A stretch of DNA of 33,594 nt from Opitutus sp. GAS368 (GCA_943330755.2 CALQIY020000009.1:1-33594), one strand, 5' to 3'; positions 7,394-16,871 are shown, counted from the first letter of the stretch. A program made the numbers and translations. Notes: generated by a model from the sequence alone, not told the origin.

Positions 7394-8323
7394 TTACAGC
7401 AACGAGACTTCGGTGACGAAGGTCTCGACCCGACCGGGCTCCGCAAAACGGAGCCCGTTCTTGTGTTCGGGGCTGTTGGGCGGCCCCATCCAAGGCTCGA
7501 CGCAGTAGAAAGGCGCTTCCGCATCCGGGGTCCACGTGACGACGGTCGTCCACGCATCCGGAATCGGTTCTTCCCCCACCTTCACGGTGAGGTTCTCTTC
7601 CCCGGAGCGCGGGCCGAAGGACACCGTCGCATCCTTCAGGTTGGTGAAGATGCAGTCCGGGAGGTGCGGATCGTCGAAGGCGAATTCGGTCCGGCCCTTG
7701 AGTTCACCGAAAGGGATGAGTTTGCCGTCGGCGGCGTGCCGCCACTGCTTCTTGGAGGCGATCTTCAGCAGGTAGTCGCGCCGGCTGAGGCCCGCGTGCC
7801 ACGGGAGCGTGAAATAGAAGTGATGCCCGGCGCACCAAGGCAGCGGACGGCTATCGAGGTTCTCGAATTCGAAGGTGCAGCGCAGGAAGAGTTCGCGGAA
7901 TTCGTAGCGGATGCGGAATTCGTAGGCGAACGGGTAGCAGGCGCGGGCGCGATCGTCGGGCACCAGGCGGACCAAGGCGTGCCGGTCGCTGCTTTCGATG
8001 ATTTCGAACCGGCAGTCGCGGGCGAAACCGTGCTGCGGCATCGGGCGTTTGACGCCCTCCGCGTCTTTCCACGCGAACTTCTCGCCGTCCGCGTAGTTGC
8101 GGCCCATGAACGGGAAGAGGATGGGGTTGCCGCCGCGCACGAGGCCGATCTTGTCGGGCGCGCAGTCGGCGCCGGCGGGCCAGTGCAGGATCTCGCGGTT
8201 GCCCGTGGGGAGGCTCAGGCGCCAGCGGAGGAGCCGGGCGCCGCGCGTGAGACAGGTTTCGTAGGTCGAGGCACCGATCTGCCACCGTTCCATCGGCACG
8301 CCCATTTCATCGTAGCTCTGCAT
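7394..8323 (-). CDS. Aldose 1-epimerase family protein (galactose mutarotase-like fold)
   Basis: GGNPILFPFMGRNY, MPQHGFARDCRFEI, WCAGHHFYFTLP, FYCVEPWMGPPNS motifs. Confidence 0.87.
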   Translation of the reverse strand: MQSYDEMGVPMERWQIGASTYETCLTRGARLLRWRLSLPTGNREILHWPAGADCAPDKIGLVRGGNPILFPFMGRNYADGEKFAWKDAEGVKRPMPQHGFARDCRFEIIESSDRHALVRLVPDDRARACYPFAYEFRIRYEFRELFLRCTFEFENLDSRPLPWCAGHHFYFTLPWHAGLSRRDYLLKIASKKQWRHAADGKLIPFGELKGRTEFAFDDPHLPDCIFTNLKDATVSFGPRSGEENLTVKVGEEPIPDAWTTVVTWTPDAEAPFYCVEPWMGPPNSPEHKNGLRFAEPGRVETFVTEVSLL

Positions 8324-8374
8324 GCGCCGAGCAAACGATGGAACGGCCGGGAGGCAAACGCGGACTTGGCGGGC

Positions 8375-9409
8375 TTACTTCTTGGCGAAGCGGTAATGAC
8401 AGACCATCCACTCCGCGCCGCCCCGGTAGTTCCAGAGCTCGGCGCAGGCCATGAAGAAGATGCGCCAGTAAGCGAGCCACTTGCGGGCCTGCTCCGGGCC
8501 ATAGGTCTCGGCGAAGATGCGCAGGACTTCCGCGCGATGGGCATCGGTGTTCTGGAGCCAGTGCTCGGCCGTCTGGCCGTAGTGGCGGCCTTCGACTTCC
8601 CAATGCGTTTCGAGCTTCAGGTCATCCTGGAAGCGCATCGCCAGGTCGTTGGAGGGCATGATCCCGCCGGTGAAGAAGTGTCGGGACATCCAGTCCGAGC
8701 CGTCCTTGGTCTCGAAATGGTAGGCGATGTCGCGGTGCGTGAAGACGTGGAAGAAGAGCTTCCCGCCCGGCTTGAGCCAGCCGCCGATGCGGCGCATGAG
8801 CTCGGCCCAGTTCTTCATATGTTCGAACATCTCGACCGAGACGACCCGGTCGAACCGGCCGGCCTCGGCGGCGAAGAGGTTCATGTCCTGCGTGATGATC
8901 CGGACGTTGCGGAAACCGCGCTTCGCGCATTCGCCCTCGATATGGGCCCGTTGGGAGGCGGAATTGGAGACTCCGGTGATCCGGGCGTTCGGGTAGTGCT
9001 CCGCCATCCAGAGGGTGAGCGATCCCCAACCACAGCCGAGCTCGAGGATTTCCATCCCGTCGGCCAATTCGGCGCGCTTGCAGGTCAGCGCCAACATCGT
9101 CTCCTCGGCTTGGCCGATGGTTTCCGTGCCCAGGGTGTAAAAGCACGACGAGTATTTCAGGCGGGGACCCAGGCAGAGCTTATAGAAGGCCGCCGGTACC
9201 TCGTAGTGCTGGTCGTTGGCGGCTTTCGTTTCGACGGCGACCGGCATCGAGCGGAGTTGCGCGGCAAAGCGATCGACCTGTGCGATGCGCGCGACGTTGT
9301 CGTCGGGGCGTTCGTCGCGCAGGCGTTGTTTGAGGAGCCGGCGGATACCCCAGCGGATGGCGCCGTCGGGGAGGAGGTCTTTGGCGAGGATGGTGTCGAT
9401 GAGCGGCAC
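8375..9409 (-). CDS. CFA-synthase superfamily SAM-dependent methyltransferase, coclaurine N-methyltransferase-like subtype
   Basis: [94 protein letters not shown]. Confidence 0.88.
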   Translation of the reverse strand: MPLIDTILAKDLLPDGAIRWGIRRLLKQRLRDERPDDNVARIAQVDRFAAQLRSMPVAVETKAANDQHYEVPAAFYKLCLGPRLKYSSCFYTLGTETIGQAEETMLALTCKRAELADGMEILELGCGWGSLTLWMAEHYPNARITGVSNSASQRAHIEGECAKRGFRNVRIITQDMNLFAAEAGRFDRVVSVEMFEHMKNWAELMRRIGGWLKPGGKLFFHVFTHRDIAYHFETKDGSDWMSRHFFTGGIMPSNDLAMRFQDDLKLETHWEVEGRHYGQTAEHWLQNTDAHRAEVLRIFAETYGPEQARKWLAYWRIFFMACAELWNYRGGAEWMVCHYRFAKK

Positions 9410-9461
9410 GCCACCATCAGTGGCGTTTCCGTCGTCGGTGGCAACCCGGAGCGCCAGAAAA

Positions 9462-10280
9462 TTACCGCAGGGGCTTCCGCGGCCAGAAGGCCGGCACCCG
9501 ACTTTGGTACTCGGCGTAGGCGGGGCCCTTGGACGCCAAGAGCTGGGCTTCCGTCAGGGGGATGCCCGTCACGCGGGTCAGCAGGTAGTACATGACGCCG
9601 GCGCAGGCGATACCCGGAATCCCCCAGTAGCTCTGATTGAAGGCCAACAGGGCGAAGCCGACCCAGACGAGCCATTCGCAGAAGTAATTCGGGTGGCGGG
9701 TCCAGGCCCAGAGGCCATGGGCGCAGACCTTTCCGCGGTTTTCAGGGTTGCGCTTGAAGGCGGCCAGTTGGGCGTCGGCGAGCCCTTCGCCCAGCATGCC
9801 CAAGGCGAAGATGAGGAGACCGAGCCAATGCCAGACGGCCATGTGGCCGGCTTCCTTGGGGGTGGTCCCCGCCGCGGAAATCAGGGGCAAAAGCAGCAAC
9901 GCCAGCGCCACGGCTTGGTACAGGTAGAACCGGTACATCTTCAGCCCCGTCCACTGGCCCCATTCCGCCCGCATCTTCAGGTAGCGGCCGTCTTCGCGGT
10001 CGAGGTGCCCGAGGACGCGGATGCCTAGGTGCGAGCCCAGCCGTAAGCTCCACACGGTCGTGGCCGCCGCGAGCCAGAGGAAGGGGTCGCGCGCGTTCCA
10101 AGGGAAGGAAGTGAGGATCCAGAGACCGACGAGCGCGAAGCCATAGGCCCAGGCCACATCGACGATCGACCAGTTATCGAGCAACTTCGCCACGACCCAA
10201 GTCGCCGTGAAGAAGAATCCGGCGAGGAACAGGATGTAGACGAAATCAAAGAGGAGCTGGCCGAGGAGGCTGGGGTTCAT
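9462..10280 (-). CDS. DUF1295 family membrane protein (steroid 5-alpha-reductase-like fold)
   Basis: Multi-[60 protein letters not shown] typical of DUF1295. Start M(NPSLLGQLL) at 10280. Confidence 0.9.
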   Translation of the reverse strand: MNPSLLGQLLFDFVYILFLAGFFFTATWVVAKLLDNWSIVDVAWAYGFALVGLWILTSFPWNARDPFLWLAAATTVWSLRLGSHLGIRVLGHLDREDGRYLKMRAEWGQWTGLKMYRFYLYQAVALALLLLPLISAAGTTPKEAGHMAVWHWLGLLIFALGMLGEGLADAQLAAFKRNPENRGKVCAHGLWAWTRHPNYFCEWLVWVGFALLAFNQSYWGIPGIACAGVMYYLLTRVTGIPLTEAQLLASKGPAYAEYQSRVPAFWPRKPLR

Positions 10281-10762
10281 GGAGCAGGGGGAGGGGCAGG
10301 TGGGCCGAGCCGGCGAAAGAGCCGGACGAGGAGGAAGTATAGCCCCAAGCAAGTGACTGGCACGACTAATACCCATCCCAAGAGGCCGTGGACATAGGCG
10401 AGGCCGAATTTCGCGACAAACCCCCAGAAGGACCGCTGGAACTCCTCGATCAGGAGGCTGGGGCTAAGCGGCAGGGCCTCGGCGCCGGTGATGTATTCCC
10501 CGAGGCGGACGAAGGGAACGAGGAAGGCGAACTGCAGGGGGTAAGCGAGGTGATTGACCGTCTGCATCACGAGATGGTTGAGGCGGAAAATCCTGCCCGC
10601 GACGAGGCAGAGCACGGTGGTCGAGCCGATGACCGGGTTGACCGCGAGGCAAAGACTCACGACGACGGCCAGCGCAAGGTCTTCGGGCGAGAGCCCCCGC
10701 TTGACCAGCGCGATGAGCGGGTCGCTGACCTTCCGCTTCAGCCAATCGCGCAGGCGGCCCAT
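10277..10762 (-). CDS. DUF2062 domain-containing membrane protein
   Basis: GLSPEDLALAVVVSLCLAVNPVIGSTTVLCLVAGRIFRLNHLVMQTVNHLAYPLQ resembles DUF2062. 4-nt overlap with the downstream gene. Confidence 0.75.
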   Translation of the reverse strand: MGRLRDWLKRKVSDPLIALVKRGLSPEDLALAVVVSLCLAVNPVIGSTTVLCLVAGRIFRLNHLVMQTVNHLAYPLQFAFLVPFVRLGEYITGAEALPLSPSLLIEEFQRSFWGFVAKFGLAYVHGLLGWVLVVPVTCLGLYFLLVRLFRRLGPPAPPPAP

Positions 10763-11157
10763 CAGGCCTGCTTGCGGGTGAAGAAGGTGACGTCGAGGCT
10801 GGCGTCCGCCGGGGCTTTCCAGAGGCAAAGCAACGCGTAGCCGGCGATGGCGAAATTGCCGAGCAGCATCAGCGCGATGAGCCATAGCCCGCGGGCCAGG
10901 CCGGAGCGTTCGCGCCAGGCGACGTAGAGCCAAAAGGCCAAGAAGCCGAAGTAGGCGTCGAACATCGTGGCGAGGCCCCACGGCTCGCTGCAGACGGTGA
11001 CGAATCCGTCCAGCACGTTGATGCCTTCCTTGCCCGCGACGGCGGCGTACTTCGCCAGGGAGGTGATGGTCGGGGCGGTGCTGGCATACCACGACACCCA
11101 GGTCATGGCGGCGAGGACGAGGACGAAGTAGGCGATGAGCGCGTTACGGGTTTTCAT
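10762..11157 (-). CDS. Small multi-TM membrane protein, DUF1475-like
   Basis: 131 aa, about 3 TM segments; FDAYFGFLAFWLYVAWRE, MLLGNFAIAGYAL. Family assignment tentative. Confidence 0.65.
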   Translation of the reverse strand: MKTRNALIAYFVLVLAAMTWVSWYASTAPTITSLAKYAAVAGKEGINVLDGFVTVCSEPWGLATMFDAYFGFLAFWLYVAWRERSGLARGLWLIALMLLGNFAIAGYALLCLWKAPADASLDVTFFTRKQA

Positions 11158-11158
11158 G

Positions 11159-12412
11159 TCAAAGGGAAGGGTGGTTGGGGCGGACGTAGACGGCTTGGAC
11201 GACCCCGATGTTGCGGTGCGCAAAGGCGGCCTCGCAGTACCGGAAATACAGGCGCCACTTGCGGATGAAACGCTCGTCGAAGCCCATGGCGCGGACTTGG
11301 TCGATCTTCGCCTCGAAGGCTTGGCACCAGACATCGAGCGTGCGCGCGTAATCCAGGCCGAATTCCTCGAGGCGATGGAGCTGGAAGCCGCTCTCCTTCG
11401 TCATGAGCTGGTTCACGCGGTTGATCGAGAGCAGCAAGGAGCCCGGGAAGATGTGCTTCTGGATGAAGTCGACGCCGCGCCGGAATTCCTCGTACCGGCT
11501 GTCCGGGCAGGTGATGTACTGGAAGGCGGCGATGCCCGTGGGCTTCAGGAGCCGCCCGATGGAGTCGCAGAACGCGGGCAGATACTTGTGGCCGAGGGCT
11601 TCCATCATTTCGATGGAGACGCACTTGTCGTACTGGCCTTGGTGGTCGCGGAAGTCCTCGAGCTTCACGGTGATGCGGTCGGATAAGCCGGCCGCCCGGA
11701 TGCGCTCGATGGCCAGGTCGTGTTGGGCTTGCGAGATGGTCAAGGAGGTGACGCGGCAGCCGTGGTGCTTGACGGCGTGGAGGGCCCAGCCGCCCCAACC
11801 GGTGCCGATCTCGATGACGTGGTCGGTGGGCTTGAGCTGCAGGAACCGGCAGAGGGCCTCGTTCTTGTTGGCCTGGGCTTGCTCGAGCGTGGCGGCGCCT
11901 TCCCAGCGGGCCGACGAGTACATCATCGATGGATCCAGGAACAGCCGGAAGAAGTCGTTGGAGACGTCGTAGTGCTCGGAGATGTTGCGGCGGACGACCT
12001 GTTTGGAATTCGGGCGCAGCAGGTGGCCGATGCGGTCGGCGATCCGCAGGAGGCCGAGGGCGGCCCCGCGTGCGGCGGAACCCGACATGCCGGGCGTGTG
12101 GTCGACGTTCTGGATGAAGAAACCGATGACGGCCCGGAGGTCGGGCGAATCCCATTCGCCGTCCATGTAGGATTCGGTGAGGCCGATGTCCGCCGCCAAG
12201 ACGATGCGGCGGAAGAAGTTTTCGTCCGCGATGCGGATCTCCGCCGGTTGGCCGGCGAAGGCCGCATCGCCGATGAGGAGCGTCTCCCCCGTCGGCAAGG
12301 TCAGGCGGAGCTGCGCTTGCCGCATGCGGCGGAGCTCACGCAACACCAGCCGGCGGGCCAGGCCTCCGCGGGAGCTGGCCTCGGCGAGGCTGATGGGGGC
12401 GGGGGCGGTCAT
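11159..12412 (-). CDS. Cyclopropane-fatty-acyl-phospholipid synthase family protein (canonical active-site motifs)
   Basis: ISEHYDVSNDFFRLFLDPSMMYSSARW, IEIGTGWGGWALHA, SIEMMEALGHKYLPAF, DFIQKHIFPGSLL, WRLYFRYCEAAF. Confidence 0.93.
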   Translation of the reverse strand: MTAPAPISLAEASSRGGLARRLVLRELRRMRQAQLRLTLPTGETLLIGDAAFAGQPAEIRIADENFFRRIVLAADIGLTESYMDGEWDSPDLRAVIGFFIQNVDHTPGMSGSAARGAALGLLRIADRIGHLLRPNSKQVVRRNISEHYDVSNDFFRLFLDPSMMYSSARWEGAATLEQAQANKNEALCRFLQLKPTDHVIEIGTGWGGWALHAVKHHGCRVTSLTISQAQHDLAIERIRAAGLSDRITVKLEDFRDHQGQYDKCVSIEMMEALGHKYLPAFCDSIGRLLKPTGIAAFQYITCPDSRYEEFRRGVDFIQKHIFPGSLLLSINRVNQLMTKESGFQLHRLEEFGLDYARTLDVWCQAFEAKIDQVRAMGFDERFIRKWRLYFRYCEAAFAHRNIGVVQAVYVRPNHPSL

Positions 12413-13260
12413 TCTTTGCGAAGGAGTTCGGGGGTGGGGTGGCGCAGGTTGCGCTGGAGAGCGATGTCATCCCCCTTGCGGCGGAAGGGAAGTTTTTTCA
12501 CGAGCCAAAGCCACGCGGCATGCAGGTGAATCAAGCCCACGACTTTGAGGATCAGGAACGGGACCTTCACCGTCAGCCAGGCGAGCTGGGCATCGGTCGC
12601 CGGGACGGCCCGCCCCGTCCACGTGCTGATGAGCGTCTTGCGGCCATCTTCAAAATGGTCGACGCCCACGGCCAAGCGCCCATCGGGTGCGCGCAGCGTG
12701 AATTCGAATTCGGTATCGAGGCCGGAAAAGGGCGAGACGTAGAAGCGCTTGGGGGTCCGGAGGACGAGCGACTCCTCGCCGGTGGGACCGAGTTGGCGGC
12801 AGGCCGGCCCCAGGAACCAGGCTTTCCGTTCGCCGAAGGTATTATGGACCTCCGCGATGCCGCAGTGGAGTCGGCCCCCTTGGTGCACCAGGAAGAAGAT
12901 GACGGGGTTGTAGCTCTTGCCGAACGCGCGCGGCATCGCGATGAGGGTGATCCGCGCCTCCGGGGTGAGCGTCTCGCCGTGGGCCGCGCAGAAGGCGCGG
13001 ACCCGCTGCGCCAAGGTCGCGTCGGCCCCGCCGAAATCGTGGGGGGTGCCTTCCGCGCCGAAGACCGCCGCCGCCGGCAGGAAGTCCGCCGCGCGCAGTT
13101 GGTATGGCGCCCAACCCTTTTCGCCGAGGAGGAGCTGCCCTTGGCCGATCCGGCCAAAGTCGCTTAGTTCTACTGCAAAGCAAAAGACACCATGCGTGAA
13201 GCCATGCCGCTTCGGCCAAAGCCGGGCGTGCATGACCTGCGCATCGTAGAGTCGGACCAT
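12409..13260 (-). CDS. DUF1365 domain-containing protein
   Basis: MVRLYDAQVMHARLWPKRHGFTHGVFCFAVEL, ALITMPRAFGKSYNPVIFF-like region (LIAMPRAFGKSYNPVIFFLVH), EVHNTFGERKAWFL, KRFYVSPFSGLDTEFEF. Confidence 0.92.
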   Translation of the reverse strand: MVRLYDAQVMHARLWPKRHGFTHGVFCFAVELSDFGRIGQGQLLLGEKGWAPYQLRAADFLPAAAVFGAEGTPHDFGGADATLAQRVRAFCAAHGETLTPEARITLIAMPRAFGKSYNPVIFFLVHQGGRLHCGIAEVHNTFGERKAWFLGPACRQLGPTGEESLVLRTPKRFYVSPFSGLDTEFEFTLRAPDGRLAVGVDHFEDGRKTLISTWTGRAVPATDAQLAWLTVKVPFLILKVVGLIHLHAAWLWLVKKLPFRRKGDDIALQRNLRHPTPELLRKE

Positions 13261-13346
13261 CGCCGCCCAGAGTGGAAGGAAAGCCCGCGGGTGCAAGTGC
13301 CCGCCTACGCTTGCCAACCTCGGCCGAGGCGGGTCATGCTGGCCGG

Positions 13347-14627
13347 GTGTCCGCTGCAGAAGCCAGCCCCGTCGGTCTCTTTCCCCTCGCCTTGGGGTTT
13401 CTCCTGCTCTGGTTCGGCCTCAACGCCGGACGGAAGCGCCGGTTGCTCGACGATACCCCGCTCAGCAAGACCTTGGGGGTCTTCATCGGCGAGGTCGAAG
13501 TCACCGGCGTCTGCGTGACCTCGACCCCGTTCCAGTCTTATTTGTCGGGCCGCATGTGCGTGCTCTACGATTGGAGCGTCGAGGAAGAGTGGGAGCGTTG
13601 GGAGACGGAAACCTACAGGGATAAGGACGGCCGCACCCGCACCCGCCGGGTGCTCCGGAGTGGGTGGACGACCGTGGCGGGTACGGAGCATACGCAAGGG
13701 TTTTACCTGAAGGATGAATTCGGGTTTCTGTGGGTCCATCCCCGCGGGGCCGACCTCGAGACGCTCGACCTCTTCTCCGAGACGGTTTCCCGGCATGAAG
13801 ACCTTTACTTCGCCAAAGGGCCCAGCGACGAGATCGCCGACTCGACGGGCCGTCGCCGGTTCCGCGAGTCCGGCCTGCCGGTCGGCACGCAGCTGTTCGT
13901 TCGGGGCCGCGCGACGGAGCGGTCCGACATCGTGGCGCCCCAAATCATCCAGGACCCGAAGGCGGACATGTTCATCATCACGCCCCGCAAGGAGAGCGAG
14001 GTCAGCGCCGGCAAGGACACCACCTACTGGCTGTGCAACCTGATCGGCCTGCTCGCCGTCATCGGCGGTTGCAGCTTGTTGGGGGGGCAGCAATACCCGG
14101 CCGTCTTCGCGTTGGTGGCCGGCTACTTCGTCGCCTGGGCCGCCGGGTGGGTTTGGATGGTCTTCAATAGCTTGGTCGGCCTGCGTAACCGCGTGCGCCA
14201 AGCCCATTCGCTGATCGATGTGCAGCTGAAGCGCCGCGCGGACTTGATTCCGGCGCTCGTCGCCTGCCTGCAGGGCTTCCGGCAATACGAAGCGGAGCTG
14301 CAGACGACCATCGCGACCTTGCGGGCGCAGGGGGGGCGCGCGCCGCAGGTCGCGGCCGTCGCGTCGTCCTTGGTGGCGGTCGTCGAGCGCTACCCCGACC
14401 TGAAGGCCGACCAGTCCTTCCAGGGCCTGATGAAGCACCTCACGGAGACCGAGGACCGCATCGCCTTGGCCCGGGCCTATGCGAACGACATCACGACGTT
14501 CTACAATACGCGCCTTGAACGGATTCCGGACGCGTATGTGGCGCAGATCATATCGATGCAGCCCGGCGCGCTCTTCGTCGCCACGGGCTTCGAGCGGAAG
14601 GCCGTCGACGTGAAGTTCCCCGCTTAA
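13347..14627 (+). CDS. GIDE/MULAN-like domain + LemA family fusion membrane protein
   Basis: N-terminal TM, GIDE-like region (GEVEVTGVCVTSTPFQSYLSGRMCVLYDWSVEEEWERWETETYRDKDGRTRTRRV...), two TMs, then LemA core (LVGLRNRVRQAHSLIDVQLKRRADLIPALVACLQGF ... AYANDITTFYNTRLERIPDAYVAQI). Probable GTG start at 13347. Confidence 0.82.
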   Translation: MSAAEASPVGLFPLALGFLLLWFGLNAGRKRRLLDDTPLSKTLGVFIGEVEVTGVCVTSTPFQSYLSGRMCVLYDWSVEEEWERWETETYRDKDGRTRTRRVLRSGWTTVAGTEHTQGFYLKDEFGFLWVHPRGADLETLDLFSETVSRHEDLYFAKGPSDEIADSTGRRRFRESGLPVGTQLFVRGRATERSDIVAPQIIQDPKADMFIITPRKESEVSAGKDTTYWLCNLIGLLAVIGGCSLLGGQQYPAVFALVAGYFVAWAAGWVWMVFNSLVGLRNRVRQAHSLIDVQLKRRADLIPALVACLQGFRQYEAELQTTIATLRAQGGRAPQVAAVASSLVAVVERYPDLKADQSFQGLMKHLTETEDRIALARAYANDITTFYNTRLERIPDAYVAQIISMQPGALFVATGFERKAVDVKFPA

Positions 14628-15901
14628 GCCGTCCAGGCGTCGCGACCGAGGAGGAAACTGCAGAGGCGGTGGGCCGACCACAGGCCATCTTCGTGGAAGC
14701 CGTACCGTTGCCAGGCCCCGGCGAAGTGGACGCAGGCGCCCGGGCGTTCGTTCAGGGCCTGCACTTTTCCTTGGGCCGCCATCGCCTCGAGCGAGAACAT
14801 GGGATGTTCGACCGGGATGGAGCGCAGGACCTTGTCCGCGGCGATCTTATCGGGATGGTTGATCGTCACGAAGTACGGCCGCGCCGGCTCGAGGCCTTGC
14901 AACGCGTTCATCCAATAGTGCGTGGAAGTCGCTTCGCCGCTCGCGGTGCGCCAGGTCTGGTAGTTCCACGCTGACCAGGCGAGCTTGGCCCGGGGCATCG
15001 GGCTGGGGTCCGAGTGGACCAAGGCCACGTTTTGGTTGTAGCCGAAGGCGGCGAGGACGGCGCGTTCGGTGGCGTCGGCATCGGCGAGCAGCGCGAGCGA
15101 TTGGTCCGCGTGGCTCGCCAAGATGACGCGGTCGAAGGCTTCCTCGCCGGCGTCCGTGGCGACGAGGGCTTTGCCTTCGCTGCGCCGCACGGACTTGACG
15201 GCCGCGCCGAGCCGCAGCTGGGCGGGGTGCCGCGCCAGCAGCGCCTGCACATACGTGCGGGAACCATTGACCGGCGTCAGCCATTGGTGCTGCGTGTCGA
15301 GCCCGAGGAAGCCGTGGTTATGGAAGAAGCGCAGCAGGGCGGCGGCGGGGAAGCCCAGCATCTTTTCCGGGGGCGTGGACCAGACCGCCGAACTCATCGG
15401 GATCAGGTACAGCTCGAGGAAGTCCGCGCCTAAGCCATGGCGGGCGCACCAGTCGCGCAACGACGTGGTTTCGGCCTCGGTCGATTGCCAGCCCGTCTTG
15501 GCGAGTTGGTTGAAGCGATTGATCTGCAGGAGGAGCCGCCAGAAGCGCAGGCTGAAGAGGTTGCGCTTCTGGGCGAACAGATGGCGGAACGACGAACCGC
15601 ACCATTCGATGCCCGTCGGGTCGTGGCGCACCGAGAAGGACATGGGCGCCTTTTTCCAGCCGACGTCCAGCTCGCGGAAGAGACGGCAGAGATGGGGATA
15701 GGTCACCTCGTTGAAGACCATGAAGCCGGTGTCCATCGGCTGCGTGCCGCCCGCCTGCGTCGCCGGCACGTCGATGGTGTGCGCATGGCCGCCGGGACGC
15801 GTGTCCCGGTCGAACACCGTCACGTCGTGGTGGGCTGCGAGGAAATGCAGGCAACCAAGCCCGCCGATGCCCGACCCGATGATGGCAATCCGTTCACGCA
15901 C
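14624..15901 (-). CDS. FAD-dependent amine-oxidase-type oxidoreductase
   Basis: VRERIAIIGSGIGGLGCLHFLAAHHDVTVFDRDTRPGGHAHTID dinucleotide-binding motif; DTGFMVFNEVTYPHL; ACVHFAGAWQRYGFHEDGLWSAHRL C-terminus. GTG start at 15901. Confidence 0.92.
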   Translation of the reverse strand: MRERIAIIGSGIGGLGCLHFLAAHHDVTVFDRDTRPGGHAHTIDVPATQAGGTQPMDTGFMVFNEVTYPHLCRLFRELDVGWKKAPMSFSVRHDPTGIEWCGSSFRHLFAQKRNLFSLRFWRLLLQINRFNQLAKTGWQSTEAETTSLRDWCARHGLGADFLELYLIPMSSAVWSTPPEKMLGFPAAALLRFFHNHGFLGLDTQHQWLTPVNGSRTYVQALLARHPAQLRLGAAVKSVRRSEGKALVATDAGEEAFDRVILASHADQSLALLADADATERAVLAAFGYNQNVALVHSDPSPMPRAKLAWSAWNYQTWRTASGEATSTHYWMNALQGLEPARPYFVTINHPDKIAADKVLRSIPVEHPMFSLEAMAAQGKVQALNERPGACVHFAGAWQRYGFHEDGLWSAHRLCSFLLGRDAWTA

Positions 15902-16871
15902 GCGGCAGGCCTTCCTGTCGGGTCCGCTCCGCTTCTTCGTAGATGGAGTCCGGGACACCCTTGAGGCCCCAGATCAGGCCCAGCCATGACATCACCTTGA
16001 GGCCGTAATAGGTCGGATCGAATTCCCACCAATAGAAGCCCTGCTTCGTCGTCGCTTGGTAGCGGTGGTGGTTGTTGTGCCAGCCTTCGCCCAAGGTGAT
16101 CAGCGTCAGGACGAGGGAGTTCCGCGACTCATCGCCCGTGGTCCGGAAGCGCTTGGTGCCCCAGACGTGCGCGAGTGAATTGATGCAAGCCGTCCCGTGG
16201 AAAAGCACGACCGTCGAGATGACGCCCCAGACCAGGAGCTGCGGACCGTTGGTGTCGTAACCGTAGGACCCGAGCCAAGCGCCGGCCCCATACAACCCAC
16301 CCGCCGCCAGCAGCGGGATGAGGATGTCGAAACGATTCAGGAACACCAACTCGGGGTACTTGGCCAGGTCGGGGATCTTGGAGTAGTCGGTCGGGAAGTT
16401 CCGCTTCGAGGTGATCCAGCCGATATGCGACCACCAGAAGCCATCGACGACCGGCGAGTGCTTATCTTCTTCTTCGTCCGAATGCTTGTGGTGGTGGCGG
16501 TGCGTGCAGGCCCACCAGAGCGCCCCGCGTTGCACCGCCAAGGCGGTCCAGACGGCCATGATGAACTGGAAGCCACGGGAAGTGGAATAGGTCTTGTGGG
16601 AGAAGTAACGATGTAGGAAGCCCGTGATCGCGAACATGCGGAAGAAGTAGAGACCGACCGCGGTCCAGACCGCGATGGGGCTGGCGCCGACCCAAATCAC
16701 GGCGAAGCACGCGACGTGCAGGATGATGAAAGGGATGGACCGAAGCCAATCGACCTTCTTGGGGGTGTTTTGGAGCGTCTCGACCCCCTCCGGGATGTAG
16801 TCCGCGTCGAACCAGCGGATCAGGGAGCGGAAAAACCCGCTGGGGGCTGGGCTGACGGGGTCGGCTGGCAT
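15894..16871 (-). CDS. Acyl-CoA fatty acid desaturase (second copy)
   Basis: HRYFSHKTYSTSR, HRHHHKHSDEEED, HNNHHRYQATTKQGFYWWEFD histidine boxes. Start MPADPVSPAPSGFF at 16871. Confidence 0.93.
   Translation of the reverse strand: MPADPVSPAPSGFFRSLIRWFDADYIPEGVETLQNTPKKVDWLRSIPFIILHVACFAVIWVGASPIAVWTAVGLYFFRMFAITGFLHRYFSHKTYSTSRGFQFIMAVWTALAVQRGALWWACTHRHHHKHSDEEEDKHSPVVDGFWWSHIGWITSKRNFPTDYSKIPDLAKYPELVFLNRFDILIPLLAAGGLYGAGAWLGSYGYDTNGPQLLVWGVISTVVLFHGTACINSLAHVWGTKRFRTTGDESRNSLVLTLITLGEGWHNNHHRYQATTKQGFYWWEFDPTYYGLKVMSWLGLIWGLKGVPDSIYEEAERTRQEGLPRA

Noticed and set aside
7463-9595. 710-aa plus-strand ORF opposite the epimerase and CFA-like genes
   Set aside because: Same codon-aligned shadow frame (offset from 7394 and 8375 divisible by 3); the sense proteins have clear family motifs.
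13261-13346. Small inverted repeat GCGGGTGCAAGTGCCCGC before the LemA fusion
   Set aside because: Only 5-6 paired bases in GC-rich sequence; likely chance.
13305-14681. 458-aa minus-strand ORF opposite the LemA fusion
   Set aside because: Shadow frame; the plus-strand protein has LemA motifs and TM segments.
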